A stretch of 64,000 nt of DNA from Hyphomicrobium_A sp963726795 (GCA_963726795.1 CAVSDD010000007.1:310001-374000); one strand, 5' to 3'; shown: positions 35,920-46,207, numbered from the stretch's first letter. Program-made: numbers and translations. Notes: a model not told the origin generated them from the letters alone.

Positions 35920-36843
35920 ATGGACACAGTGTATTTCGATCCGCAATTCACCGACGAAGAGCGCAGACAAAGCCTGTTTGAAGGACAATTGATTGTCCTG
36001 TCGCCGCGCCAATCGACGCTCGACTTCTGCAAATTCGCGCAAGGGCTGATCGAGGCGGCGTTCGACCCCTACGAGCCGGAAACGGCGCAGTTCAAGATGC
36101 CGGTCGAGCAATACGCCGACATCCTGCAAAAGTTAAAGCCGCAATTCATCCATCATCCCGAATCCAAGAAGCACCTGCACAACGTGCTCGAGGACTACGG
36201 CTGCGATCCCAGCAAGACCTATTACGAGGTGCCGAAGCTGCGCAGCTCGACCAGCAGCGACTACCTCACGACAGGCATCGCATACGCCTGGCACCCCCAC
36301 CGCGACACGTGGACGGCGGCTCTCCCCTCACAGATCAACTGGTGGATCCCGATCTACGCGTTGAAGTCCGACAACGCCATGACGTTCTATCCCCAGTACT
36401 GGGACAAGCCCGTCAAGAACAGCTCCGCGGGATACAACTACTACACCTGGAACCAGGAGCACCGCGGCACGCACGTCTCGCAGTACCTGAAGTCTGATCC
36501 GCGCCCCATCCCCAAGGCCACCGAGCAGCTCAACCTGAAGCCGGAAGTTCGCCTGATCTGCCCCGTGGGCGGCATCGTGCTCTTCTCCGCCTCGCATCTG
36601 CACGCGAGCGTGCCCAACACTTCGGGCGTCACCCGCTTCAGCTTCGACTTCCGGACCGTGCAGCTCGACGACATCGCCACGCGCGCAGGCGCCCCCAACA
36701 TCGATTCCCAGTGCAAGGGACACATGCTGCGGGATTACGTGCGCCCGACCGATCTGACGCACGTTCCTCAGGAGTATTTCGCACTCTACGACGACGGGTC
36801 GGAGAAGGACGGCGCGCTGGTTTATGAGCCCGTGCCGGCCTGA
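35920..36843 (+). CDS. Fe(II)/2-oxoglutarate-type dioxygenase
   Basis: 307 residues from ATG 35920, preceded by GAAAGGGTTTCCCA; the frame is open to 35833. The iron site is His127-x-Asp129 in WHPHRDTW with the distal His in SASHLHASVPN, followed by RFSFDFR whose Arg fits 2-oxoglutarate binding. The fold pattern is phytanoyl-CoA-dioxygenase-like. Substrate unknown. It is in the EPS locus between a sugar methyltransferase and a TylF-type methyltransferase, so hydroxylation or dealkylation of a sugar is inferred. Confidence 0.78.
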   Translation: MDTVYFDPQFTDEERRQSLFEGQLIVLSPRQSTLDFCKFAQGLIEAAFDPYEPETAQFKMPVEQYADILQKLKPQFIHHPESKKHLHNVLEDYGCDPSKTYYEVPKLRSSTSSDYLTTGIAYAWHPHRDTWTAALPSQINWWIPIYALKSDNAMTFYPQYWDKPVKNSSAGYNYYTWNQEHRGTHVSQYLKSDPRPIPKATEQLNLKPEVRLICPVGGIVLFSASHLHASVPNTSGVTRFSFDFRTVQLDDIATRAGAPNIDSQCKGHMLRDYVRPTDLTHVPQEYFALYDDGSEKDGALVYEPVPA

Positions 36844-36902
36844 GACGCGACTAAGGAAAGCCGAGCCAACCCGCCTGCTCTTGCAACAAGAGGAATGCGA
36901 AC

Positions 36903-37714
36903 GTGACCAACAAAGTCATCGGGACCATCACGCCCAAGTACGACGGTCTCATCAACAGCGAGCTTGAGTTCAAGATCGCCGATCGTTCCTCTGCTGCGGA
37001 GCGCGCGCGGCGCAACGAGTGGCGGCAGCTCTTCAAGAGCTGCCCCATTCCGGAGCACGAGGTGCACGCCCACATCGGCATGTTCCTCAACAGACAGCTG
37101 CTCAGCCGCATCATCTACATGCAGCAGCTGTACTCGAAGATCCTGGACGTGCCGGGCGTGGTGATGGAGTTCGGCGTCCGCTGGGGCCAGAACCTCGCGT
37201 TGTTTGAGGTCCTGCGCGGCATCTACGAGCCCTACAATTACACGCGCAAGGTCATCGGCTTCGACACGTTTGAGGGGTTCGTCGGCACCGGCGCCGAGGA
37301 CGGCGACGCGGAGCTGGTCGAGGAAGGCGCCTACTCCGTAACACCAGGCTACGAGCAATATCTTGCGCGCCTCCTCGACTATCACGAGAACGATTGCCCC
37401 GTTGCGCACATCAAGAAGCATGAGCTGGTGAAGGGTGACGCCGGCACGACCATTCGCGAGTACCTCGCCGACAGCACCCGAGACGATCATCTCGCTCGCG
37501 CACTTTAATATGGATATCTACAAGCCGACGATGGAGTGCCTCGAGGCGCTGAAAGAGCGTTGCGCAAGGGCAGCATCATCGGCTTCGACGAGCTCAATTG
37601 TCCCGCATTTCCCGGGCGAGACGCTCGCGTTTCACAAGGTGTTCGGCCTCGAACAACTGCCGCCTCGTGCGCGATCGCCACAATCCATACCCGGCGTACT
37701 TCGTCATCGAGTAG
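36903..37714 (+). pseudogene. TylF/MycF-type O-methyltransferase, several frameshifts
   Basis: GTG start at 36903 after AAGAGGAATGCGAAC. It reads MEFGVRWGQNLALFEVLRGI and KVIGFDTFEGF, the SAM site and acidic loop of TylF-like macrocin/sugar O-methyltransferases. After about 37470 the frame changes: ISLAHFNMDIYKPTMECLEA (Asp for metal) is in a second frame, SIIGFDELNCPAFPGR in a third, FHKVFGLEQL back in the second. RLVRDRHNPYPAYFVIE then ends at the TAG 37712-37714. The intact protein would be about 270 residues. Conservation through every shift suggests indel errors or very recent decay. Confidence 0.8.
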
Positions 37715-37746
37715 TGCTTCAAAGCGATTGGGCGGTGCAGCATGCG

Positions 37747-38913
37747 ATGGACGCTCTTGAAACGATAAGGCAGATCCCGTCGCAACAGGGCACCGGCACG
37801 CCGAGAAGTTGAGGGCTGGAGACTGGGTAAGGGTCAAGCAGCAAGGAAGAGATCCTCAAGACCCTCGACAATAATGGCCGGCTCGACGGCCTGCCGTTCA
37901 TGCCACAGATGTTCAAGTACTGCGGTCAAAGGGTGCAGGTCTACAAACGCGCGCATAAGACCTGCGACACCATCGCCGGGCCGGTAGACGGGCTACATTG
38001 GACGCAAGATCCCAGATGGGGTCCATCTCGAGTTCCGTTGCGATGGAAAAGCCTACGGTGGCTGTCAGGCCGATTGCCTGCTCTTTTGGAAGGAGGCGTG
38101 GCTCGAGCACTTGAAGACGGAGCCAGGCCAATCGCAGGCGATCGCGTCTTCGCAGGTCACGCCGCTGCCGACGCGAAACGCCTGCACCGAAGACGACGTC
38201 GTGCGGGCAACGCGCGTAAGCGGACCGAAAGGGAGCTGCGCTATGCGTGTCAGGCTACAGAGTTACATGGCTTTTCGACGCCGATCAAGTGGTGGGACGC
38301 GCGCCAGTACGTCGAGGACTATCGTTCGGGGAATACTTCCATCGTCCACGATGCTGCGTACGCTCGGCTACGTGATGTTCTACTTACGGGAGCTTGGCAA
38401 TCGAAATCGTCTGGGCCGGCCCGCTCGCTGGTTGCTACGCGCACTGCATGAAGATGGTCGGCGGAAGCCCCATGCGGCAGGACGCGCGGCAAGCTCCCGC
38501 TCGATCAATCCGACGCCCCGAAGCGATTTCAATTTGATCCCGGGAGATCTGGTTCGGGTGAAATCCTTCGAGGAAATTCTCAACACCATAAACGAGAACA
38601 ATTCGAACCGCGGGCTCTATTTCGACGCCGAGATGGTGATGTTTTGCGGCAATACGTACCGCGTGCGCGACCGCGTCGAAAGATTCATCGACGAGGAAGC
38701 GGCCAAATGAAGACCCTGAAGACTCCTGCCGTAATCCTCGAGGGAGCGTACTGTCGCGGGTGCTACAGCGAGCAGCGCTTCTTTTGCCCTAGGAGCATTT
38801 TCGCGTGGTGGCGCGAGGTCTGGCTGGAAAGGGTGCAGAAGGAACGGTTCAAGGTGGCGATCAACCACGATCCTTCATCGCTTGAGCGTGATCAACAGCG
38901 TCTCCGAGCTTAG
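37747..38913 (+). pseudogene. EPS-locus protein with an internally duplicated domain, multiple frameshifts
   Basis: Reconstruction across frames gives an N-terminal unit (RAGDWVRV, then EEILKTLDNNGRLDGLPFMP, FKYCGQRVQVYKRAHKTCDT) and a Cys-containing stretch (GGCQADCLLFWKEAWLEHL). A middle part with KWWDARQYVEDYRSGN follows, then a second unit PGDLVRVKSFEEILNTINEN and MVMFCGNTYRVRDRVERFID, ending with KTPAVILEGAYCRG and CPRSIFAWWREVWLERV. The two units are clearly related to each other (G-D-x-V-R-V, EEIL, F-C-G). One shift at 38707 needs a single added A in an A run (GCCAAAATGAAG expected). I recall similar proteins in rhizobial EPS clusters but know no function. Confidence 0.65.
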
Positions 38914-38975
38914 CTCGTTCGCATATCTTTCGAGGCTGTATGGTCGAGACGTCGAACAGGCAGTTGGCGTGACCC

Positions 38976-40439
38976 ATGGACAATCTGAAAACGCGCGCCA
39001 TCCATGGAGGCATCGCAAGTTGGCAGGCCAGGGCGCCAGCCTCGTTATACGTGTCACCAGCATCGCGGTTCTCGCACGACTGCTTGAGCCCCGGCGACTT
39101 CGGCATCGTGGCGATGATGACGGTCGTCACGGGCTTTCTCGACATCATGTCCTCTGCCGGCCTCTCGCCGGCAACAGTGCAGAGTGCCACGATCACCGAC
39201 CAGCAACGAAGCAATCTGTTTTGGATCAATGTCGCCTGCAGCGTCGTGCTCGGTTTAATGTGCATCTTGGCGGCGCCGCTGATCGTCAGCTTCTATGGCG
39301 AGCCGCGTTTGCTTTGGGTGGCCCCGGCCTTCGCGCTCATCTTCCTGCTGAATGGGATGGGCGGACAGCACTCGGCGCTGATCGAGCGCCAGTTGCGCTA
39401 CTCCACCCTGACCGACCTTCGAGGTTGCCGGGCCAGTTCGCTAATGCGTCGGTCGGCATCCTGCTTGCCTGGAGCGGAGCCGGATACTGGGCGCTCATTT
39501 TCGGTCTTATCGCCCAGTCGACGGTTATGACGTCGAGTTACTGGTTGACGGCTGGGTGGATCCCGGGATTGCCGCGCGAGGAGCGCCGGTCAGCTCCTTG
39601 CTTCGCTTCGGCGCCACCGTCACCCTCAACAACCTGATCGTGTTCATCGCCTACAACGTCGAGAAGATTCTCATTGGCCGCTACTGGGGAGCACCGGCTC
39701 TGGGTCTCTACGGCCGCGCCTATCAGCTCATCAATTTGCCGACGGCAAGCCTCAACGCCGCGGTTGCGGGCGTCGCTCTGTCCTCCCTGTCGCGCCTTCA
39801 GAACGATCCCGTGCGACAGCGCCATTACTTCTTGAAGGGCTACTCGCTGCTCTTGTCCCTGACGGCGCCCCTCACGATTTTCTGCGCCCTGTTCGGTGAC
39901 GACATCATCGTGGTCGCCCTCGGCCCCAACTGGATGGAAGCCGTACCGATCTTCCGCTTGTTGACGCCGACAGTACTATTCTTTGGCATCGTCAATCCTC
40001 TGTGGGCGCTCCTGCTGTCGTGCGGCTTGCAAAGCCGCAGCCTGCATCTCGCCATGGCGATTTCGCTGTCTCATGATCTGCGCCGTCGCACTCGGCATTC
40101 CCTATGGGCCGATCGGCGTCGCATTCGCCTTCTCGACCGCGATGGCGCTCTGGCTCGTGCCGCACGTTCTCTGGTCGTTTGAAGGATATGCTGGTCACGG
40201 CCGCGCGACCTGGCGGTCACCGTCAGCAAACCGCTTGCAGCAGCACTGATCGGCGGGAGCGTGCGCATTGCTGGTGCACGAGCAGTTGCTGGACTCGGAA
40301 TGGCCTATCGTGCGACTTGCAAGTCGGGCGATGGTAATGGTCGCCGTGCACTTCGATCGTGCTCGTCTTTGTCCTTGGAGAGAAGAAGGCCTATGCGACG
40401 TGTTTCGGGAGTTTGCGGGATGGCGTTCTCCAGACCATG
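38976..40439 (+). pseudogene. Wzx-type polysaccharide flippase (MOP superfamily), multiple frameshifts
   Basis: Start ATG 38976 gives MDNLKTRAIHGGIA. KLAGQGASLVIRVTSIAVLA continues in a second frame and PGDFGIVAMMTVVTGFLDIM back in the first, the classic first two helices of Wzx/PST transporters. Later helices (SVVLGLMCILAAPLIVSFY; LLAWSGAGYWALIFGLIAQS; FGATVTLNNLIVFIAYNVEK; ALSSLSRLQ) lie in alternating frames. It probably ends at the TGA 40437-40439; the exact C-terminus is unsure because of shifts near 40060 and 40360. It would translocate lipid-linked repeat units to the periplasm. Confidence 0.78.
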
Positions 40440-40487
40440 ACGCTAAATTCAGGACAAGCCGAAGTTCAATCCGCAGGGAGGTATCTA

Positions 40488-40943
40488 GTGTCTCTTCGAT
40501 ATCTGCACGCAATGGTGCGCGTTTCCGATCTCGAGCAAAGCCTCGACTTCTACTGCAACAAGCTCGGCTTGCAGGAGGTCCGGCGCAAGGGATGTCGAGG
40601 ACGGCCGCTTCACGCTCGTTTACTTGTCTGCACCCGATCGACAAGGATCGCGCCGTGGCTGAGCGCGCGCCCATGCTGGAGCTCACGTACAATTGGGACG
40701 CCGAGGATTACGGACAGTCGCGCAATTTCGGGCATCTGGCCTTCGAGGTCGAGGATCATCTACGCGACGTGCGAGCGCCTTGTGCGAAGGCGGAGTTGCG
40801 ATCACGCGGCCCGCCGCGCGACGGGCGGGTGGCATTCGTGCGCTCGCCCGATGGGATCACGATCGAGTTTCTGCAGAAGGGGCGCATCGCCGCTGCCAAA
40901 GCAAGAGCCCTGGGCCTCGATGGCCAACAACGGCACCTGGTGA
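40488..40943 (+). pseudogene. VOC/glyoxalase-I-like protein, multiple frameshifts
   Basis: GTG start at 40488 is preceded by CAGGGAGGTATCTA, a strong ribosome-binding site. It reads LRYLHAMVRVSDLEQSLDFY and NKLGLQEVRRK, then (other frames) DVEDGRFTLVYLSAP, APMLELTYNWDAEDYGQSRN, FGHLAFEVED, AFVRSPDGITIEFLQ, ending WASMANNGTW. The pattern is that of lactoylglutathione lyase with metal ligands His and Glu in HAMVR, ELTYN, GHLAF and IEFLQ. About 150 residues after repair. A glutathione-linked detoxification enzyme inside an EPS locus is odd and may be a passenger. Confidence 0.72.
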
Positions 40944-40975
40944 TTGCGCACCGGGCTCGTCGGCGGGAGGTAAGC

Positions 40976-42235
40976 ATGGCGAGGATAGCGTTCGTTCAGA
41001 CCCACCCATACGACGCCGATCTCGGGGGCGATGCCGCCTACATTCTGGCGTTCGCACATTATCTGGCCAAAGCCGGGCACGACGTGCACGGCCTCGTCTC
41101 CGACATCACGCGCGGGCGCACGAGCCCGGTTTATCGCTCGGCCTATCCGATCGAGAAATTCCACTCCTGGCAGGTGCGCCAGACATTGCAGCTGGGGCCC
41201 AAGACGTTCGTCGGATCGCCCATCGGGCTCATTCGTAAGCTGGCAAACCTCACTGACCTCGGCTCTGACATCGACGCCTGGGCGCCACGCGAGGCTGCCT
41301 GGGTCGACAAGGCGCTGGCGCGGCTGCGTCCCGACGCGACCGTGCTCGTACACGACGCGGTGCATCTGGCGCCATATCTAGACAATGCGAGCGCGCGGTT
41401 TGCCCTCGTCGGTCACATTCCCTCTCGCCGCAGCGGTCTTGGACCCCGCCGCGGCAATGCTCCGCAAACGATCGACCATGACGAGGAGTTGCTTGCCGGT
41501 TCCCTGCAAAAAGTGGATGGGATTGGCTTCAACAGCCGCGACGACATCGCGTACGCGTCGCAGCACTTGAGCGACGGCGAGATGCTGTTCATCGGCATGG
41601 GGTATCCGGATGCCCCGCAGTCTCCCATCAGCGCGGATCCGGTCGTGCTGTTTGTGGGAAATGCGACGGTGCCCAACCGCGCTGCGCTCGCCTGGTTCCT
41701 CGAGCGGGTTTGGCCGGGCGTCATCGCCGCGCATCCCGCAGCGCGGTTTCGCGTCCTCGGGCAGATCGCCTTCTCGGACCAGGCCAAGCCTGCAACGTCG
41801 GTCGAGTATATCGGCCCGGTGCCTGACCTAGCCGCCGAGTACGAGCGCGCGCAAGTTGTGGTCGCGCCGCTGGTTGCGGGGACCGCCGGCGTCAAGATCA
41901 AGGTTGCCGAGGCCATCTCGTACGGCCGCCCGATCGTCACGACCTCCATCGGCGTCGACGGGGAAGACAAGCACCAGCTCGATGACGCTGCGATTATCGC
42001 CGACGATCCTGATGCCTTCGCGCGCGGGATCGTTGCGTTGCTGAGCGATGACGCGCTGCGCGCCGAAAAAAGCGCCGGCGCCACCCAGGTTTTTGCCAAG
42101 CAATTCTCTTATGCCGCATGCTACGGCGAGTTTACGACGTGGCTTGATCGGGCGGTTCTGCGCAAGTCGCGCCGGTCGCGCAATCTTGCGGCAGCGCGCC
42201 GCGCCCAATCAGCTGTCAGCGAGGGTCCACACTAG
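40976..42235 (+). CDS. Family 4 glycosyltransferase
   Basis: 419 residues from ATG 40976, preceded by CGGGAGGTAAGC. It starts ARIAFVQTHPYDADLGGDAA. The C-terminal domain has VVLFVGNATVPNRAALAWFL and GTAGVKIKVAEAISYGRPIV, a GT4 donor site of the GT4 'glycosyl transferases group 1' type. The stretch IPSRRSGLGPRRGNAPQ (about 41415-41465) looks out of frame compared with the rest, so two compensating shifts may be hidden there. Convergent with the following GT2, 12 bp apart. Confidence 0.82.
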   Translation: MARIAFVQTHPYDADLGGDAAYILAFAHYLAKAGHDVHGLVSDITRGRTSPVYRSAYPIEKFHSWQVRQTLQLGPKTFVGSPIGLIRKLANLTDLGSDIDAWAPREAAWVDKALARLRPDATVLVHDAVHLAPYLDNASARFALVGHIPSRRSGLGPRRGNAPQTIDHDEELLAGSLQKVDGIGFNSRDDIAYASQHLSDGEMLFIGMGYPDAPQSPISADPVVLFVGNATVPNRAALAWFLERVWPGVIAAHPAARFRVLGQIAFSDQAKPATSVEYIGPVPDLAAEYERAQVVVAPLVAGTAGVKIKVAEAISYGRPIVTTSIGVDGEDKHQLDDAAIIADDPDAFARGIVALLSDDALRAEKSAGATQVFAKQFSYAACYGEFTTWLDRAVLRKSRRSRNLAAARRAQSAVSEGPH

Positions 42236-42247
42236 CAATCGCAGCGG

Positions 42248-43214
42248 CTAGGCCGCGCGCTCCGCGATGATCCTCTTCATCCGGTCGAGCACGCCGCTGC
42301 GGCGGCTCAGATGACCGAGCGGCGGCAGGATCGCCATCTGCGCAGAAGCCGCAAAGGCAAACTTGAAAAGCTTTGCACTTTGCCGCGGGTAGCCGCGCAC
42401 AAAATGCGACACCGCCGACCAGTAAGCCGCGGCGCCCAAGTTTTTCTTGGCGAGCTTGCGCAGGTCCGCCGCTCCGGGAACAAGCCGTCCCTCGTGCGAA
42501 AAGAAGCTTTCGAGCGCTCCATCAATGACGCTCAGCCACAGCTCCATGTCGTTCCAATAGGCGCTCGAACTCGTTGGCTCCGTGCTGGCGCCGCACGCCC
42601 TGGATCGTCCCGGTCCAGGCTACGTCGCCGAAACTTGCGAGCCTGAGCATCAGCTCGAGGTCGTCGGCATACCGGACCTCGGCGCGGAAATGACCCGCCC
42701 GCTTCTGCACCTTCGTCCTGACCAGCGGGAAGCCGACGTCCTGGGGTGGCCAGTCGCACCGCTCGCGAATGTAGTGCGTTCCGCTCGAGACCTGCCAGGG
42801 AGCGTCCGTGCTGTCCTTTGGAAAGCGGGCTGCTTCTCCTTCGGGAACGTCGATCCCTGGCCCATAGGCAAAAGCCAGATCGCTGTTCTGCTCCAGGATC
42901 TCGACTGCGCGAGTGAGCGCACCCGGCGTCAGATAGTCGTCCGCACAGAGAACCATGACGTACTTTGACTGAGCCCAATCAAACCCGCGATTGATCGAAG
43001 GAACGCGCCCGATGTTCACCTCGTTCTCGACCACCTCGACGCGGCTGTCCTCCCGCGCCAAGCGGCGCGCCACCTCGACGCTATTGTCCGTCGATGCATT
43101 GTCGATAATCAGCAGTCGAACGTCCTTTGTTTCCTGCGTCAGCACGCTGAGCGCGGACGCGCGCAGAAACTGGCCGTGCTGGTAGTTCGGAATGAAGACG
43201 TCGATCAAAGCCAT
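42248..43214 (-). pseudogene. Family 2 glycosyltransferase, one frameshift
   Basis: Start ATG 43214 gives MALIDVFIPNYQHGQFLRAS, LLIIDNASTDNSVEVARRLA and YVMVLCADDYLTPGALTRAV, a complete GT2 catalytic core with DD motif. At about 42553 the frame changes from ANEFERLLERHG to YWNDMELWLSVIDGALESFF, whose C-terminal part (to IIAERAA) is in the second frame. A deletion of one base in GCGCC explains it. The product would be about 320 residues with a helical C-terminal tail. It is followed upstream by another GT2 on the same strand. Confidence 0.8.
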
Positions 43215-43261
43215 TTACGATCTCTCTTGGTCGGCAGCGCTGCGCAACACATGCAGCGCGG

Positions 43262-44200
43262 CTATTCCAATTCAAAAATGCGTCCCGGATGGAGGCGGCC
43301 GCGCAGGAGGTCGAGCAGCGCGAACAGATTGCCCTTCAGGCGCCCGACCCTGTCGATGTAGGATTCAGGCCGCAGCGAGTGCACGGCGTTGGCCAGGAGG
43401 TTGCGGACCATCGTCCGGCCTCCGAACGATAACGAGACCGTGCCCTTGCGCATCAGGTAGATCGGATTGGCCACCTGCGAGTAGCCGAGCTTGGTGCCGG
43501 ACGTGCGCCCCCGTTTCACGCCGAGATGCACGCCCGCAAGCGCCTTGGCGCGGACGACCCTGCCCCACGCTGCGAGCTGCCGGCTGAAGTCGATGTCCTC
43601 CTGCCAGCCATAGAGCGGCAGCACCTCGTCGAATGCGATGGCGTGCCCATGCACGAGGCTGAGCCGGACGACCATGTTGCAGCCGTAAGCACCGTAGTCG
43701 GGCGCAATCGCATCGCTGGCCGGCGCGGGCGCAACCTCGATCAGGTGGCGCGCGTACTCGGGGCTCAGTCCGGGACCGTTGATGCCGTCCTCGATCAGCG
43801 TCCCGTTGATGACAGCAACGTCGGGCATCGCGAACAAAATGCGTTCCGCGTTGGCGAGGTAGCTCCGCTCGGGAAAGTAGTCGTCATCGAAGAAAATGAT
43901 CGCATCGAAATCTCGTGTCTCCCGCAGGATCGCGTTGCGCTGGTGCGCGCTCCCAATCCCGCCAGCCACGACCTTGGTGGGGAAAGGAAGTTGCGGCAGG
44001 AGTTCCAAATCGACGTCGGAAGCGTTGACCGGACAGAGGATCAACAGATCGGGAAGCCGGGTTTGCTTTGCGATCTCGCGCAGCGTTTCGCTCAGTGTCT
44101 CCGGCCGTCCTATGGTTGCGATCCCGACAGCAACGCGCATGGAATGCCGCTGCGGCGAGACCTCGGGCTCTACTTGGCGCAAGCTAGATTGAGTGGACAA
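43262..44200 (-). CDS. Family 2 glycosyltransferase
   Basis: 312 residues. VAVGIATIGRPETLSETLRE opens the GT-A fold, followed by GSAHQRNAILRETRDFDAII and the metal-binding IFFDDDYFPERSYL. The acceptor side has YGAYGCNMVVRLS and YGWQEDIDFSRQLAAWG, where WQEDIDF matches the usual catalytic ED. The C-terminal 60 residues are basic and perhaps membrane-proximal. It lies 30 bp downstream of the glycoside hydrolase gene, same strand, and 47 bp upstream of the GT2 at 42248. Confidence 0.88.
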   Translation of the reverse strand: MSTQSSLRQVEPEVSPQRHSMRVAVGIATIGRPETLSETLREIAKQTRLPDLLILCPVNASDVDLELLPQLPFPTKVVAGGIGSAHQRNAILRETRDFDAIIFFDDDYFPERSYLANAERILFAMPDVAVINGTLIEDGINGPGLSPEYARHLIEVAPAPASDAIAPDYGAYGCNMVVRLSLVHGHAIAFDEVLPLYGWQEDIDFSRQLAAWGRVVRAKALAGVHLGVKRGRTSGTKLGYSQVANPIYLMRKGTVSLSFGGRTMVRNLLANAVHSLRPESYIDRVGRLKGNLFALLDLLRGRLHPGRIFELE

Positions 44201-44230
44201 CGCGCACGATTCCTCAGATGTAGCCAGAAC

Positions 44231-46207
44231 TCATTGATCGATTTCGGCGCGTGTCTTCTCCGGCATTCGTGCCGCAAACAAAGCCTCCTGCTTTTTGTGG
44301 AACTCAGCGGACGCCAGGATCTCATCCGACACCTGCAGGCGGCCGATCTCGCCCGAAGCTAGCCGCCCCGCGGCCGTGCCGAGCTCGTCCGCATTGGGAT
44401 CGCGAGACAGCAGCACGCGGTAGAGCAAGGTGACGAACCCTGGCTCATCGAGCGTATCGGTCTTGTACTTTGCGTTGAACTCGGCCGATTGCAGAAGGCC
44501 GTTCAGGAAGGTTTCGAGCGTCATCCCGCTGCGCCGCCGATCGGTCGAGACTGCCAAACCGCCGACATCGGGCCACCGGCCGAGCACGAGGCAATAGGAG
44601 TAGATGTTCTGCCCGCGCTCGAACTCCAGCGGCTTGTGCAGGATGCCGACGTCGCAATCGCGAGCAACCTGCGGCGCCGAAGCAATCGCCTTCGCGGGAG
44701 CGGCGGCGGGCGCAGGAGCGGCTGCGAGAGCGGGAGCAGGCGGTGTTACGGCCGCAGCTGCAACGGTCATCGGCTTGCCGAAGAGTGCCGCGTGCTGCTG
44801 GCGGAATGCGGCCGAATCGATCAACCCCCGCTGGAAATCAATGCGTGTCTTCTGGTCGTCGAGCGCACCCGCCCCCTCCTTGAGGGCCGCCGGACTTGGC
44901 TCCGCGCCAAACAGTACGCGGTGGATCAATCGGACGTACTCGTCCGTCGAGAGCTTGCTCACGTCGTGCTTCGTGGCGAACTCTTCGCTATTTAGCATGT
45001 CGGTCAGCGCCTGGCTGATCGGCAAGCCGCCAGCGAGGCGCGATGCATAGCCTACCAAGCCGGATCCGTCCGGCTGGCGGCCGAGCACGAGACAGAATGA
45101 GTAGGCGACCGCCGCTTTCGCGTCGACGGCCCCGTTATTCGCGGCTTCTGGATTCAGCTCGCACTTACGCTCGACGCTGATTTCGTGCGGCGTGTGGGCG
45201 CTCGCTACAGCGCCTGCGAGACGTTTCTTGACCGCATCGAAGGCCGGCTTGCGATCTCCCGGCACCCAGAGGCCGTTACTGTCCTTCTTCAGCTCGACCA
45301 GGCCCATGACGGCCTCGAAGTCTTCCTTCCCCCAATAGGGCTCGTCGAGCAGCTCATAGATGTGGGCCGCCTCGACGCCGTAGGCTTGTTGCAGCTCGGT
45401 CAGGCGCGTCATCTGCTGCATGAGCCCCTGCACCTGCAGCTCTTTGCTCTTCTCGCTGCCACGCGAGTTGTTGAACTCGGTAATCCAGATCGGATGCTTG
45501 TACTGGCGCAGCTTCTTCAGCGCCCACTCGGGATCCTCGCCGTACATGTGCCAGACGGAGATATCCCACTCGATGCCGTCGGCCTTCATGCGCTCGAATG
45601 CGCCGATATGGCCCCAGCCGGCGGTGCCGATGGCGACTTTGACGGCGGGATCGGCGGCGCGGGCACCTTCCGTCAGTCCCTTGAGAACCGCGCTCACTTT
45701 GGCCCAGCGCGGACCGAAATAATCGAGGGTGGAGTTTCCGCCCGCCGGACCCCAGGCACAGTTGTATTGCTTGCCGTCGTCCTGCGTTTCGCAGGCCTTG
45801 ATGATCGCGTAGTTCTCGAGCTCGTTGCCGAGCTCCCAGACCGGGATCTGTCCCTTGAAGCTCGAGACGAGCGCGAACGCCAATCCGTAGGCCTTCGACC
45901 GCAAATCTTCCGGAGTTTGCTTGTCGAAATCGACGGGCGGCGTCACCACCGGAAGCGGGGTGATGCCGCGCTCCTTGGCTGCGCGCACCAGCTGCAGCAT
46001 GTCGGGCAGCTTGTCGGTTCCCCCGATGTCGAACCGGTAGGATGTCATGCCCAGCTCGCGCACGTAGTCGAGCTGCGCATCAACGGAAATCGGATAGGCG
46101 ACGAGAGGATGCCCGTTGACGCCCCACATGATGCCGGCGTTGCCCGATGCGGAAGGAAGCATCGCAAGGACGATCGCCGCGACCATTGAGATGGAGAGTT
46201 TGGACAT
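44231..46207 (-). CDS. Secreted clan GH-A glycoside hydrolase with two DUF4214 repeats
   Basis: 658 residues from ATG 46207 with a signal peptide (MVAAIVLAMLPSASGNA). Residues about 25-345 form a (beta/alpha)8 hydrolase with acid/base Glu129 in WELGNELEN and nucleophile Glu244 in IWITEFNNS, resembling GH39/GH5-like enzymes in EPS loci. Two DUF4214-type segments follow (SFCLVLGRQPDGSGLVGYAS; SYCLVLGRWPDVGGLAVSTD), separated by an Ala/Pro-rich linker. Role inferred: trimming or release of EPS in the periplasm or outside the cell. The frame is intact. Confidence 0.83.
   Translation of the reverse strand: MSKLSISMVAAIVLAMLPSASGNAGIMWGVNGHPLVAYPISVDAQLDYVRELGMTSYRFDIGGTDKLPDMLQLVRAAKERGITPLPVVTPPVDFDKQTPEDLRSKAYGLAFALVSSFKGQIPVWELGNELENYAIIKACETQDDGKQYNCAWGPAGGNSTLDYFGPRWAKVSAVLKGLTEGARAADPAVKVAIGTAGWGHIGAFERMKADGIEWDISVWHMYGEDPEWALKKLRQYKHPIWITEFNNSRGSEKSKELQVQGLMQQMTRLTELQQAYGVEAAHIYELLDEPYWGKEDFEAVMGLVELKKDSNGLWVPGDRKPAFDAVKKRLAGAVASAHTPHEISVERKCELNPEAANNGAVDAKAAVAYSFCLVLGRQPDGSGLVGYASRLAGGLPISQALTDMLNSEEFATKHDVSKLSTDEYVRLIHRVLFGAEPSPAALKEGAGALDDQKTRIDFQRGLIDSAAFRQQHAALFGKPMTVAAAAVTPPAPALAAAPAPAAAPAKAIASAPQVARDCDVGILHKPLEFERGQNIYSYCLVLGRWPDVGGLAVSTDRRRSGMTLETFLNGLLQSAEFNAKYKTDTLDEPGFVTLLYRVLLSRDPNADELGTAAGRLASGEIGRLQVSDEILASAEFHKKQEALFAARMPEKTRAEIDQ

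Noticed and set aside
45185..46189. 334-residue plus-strand open frame
   Set aside because: Antisense to the glycoside hydrolase, whose catalytic motifs are clear.
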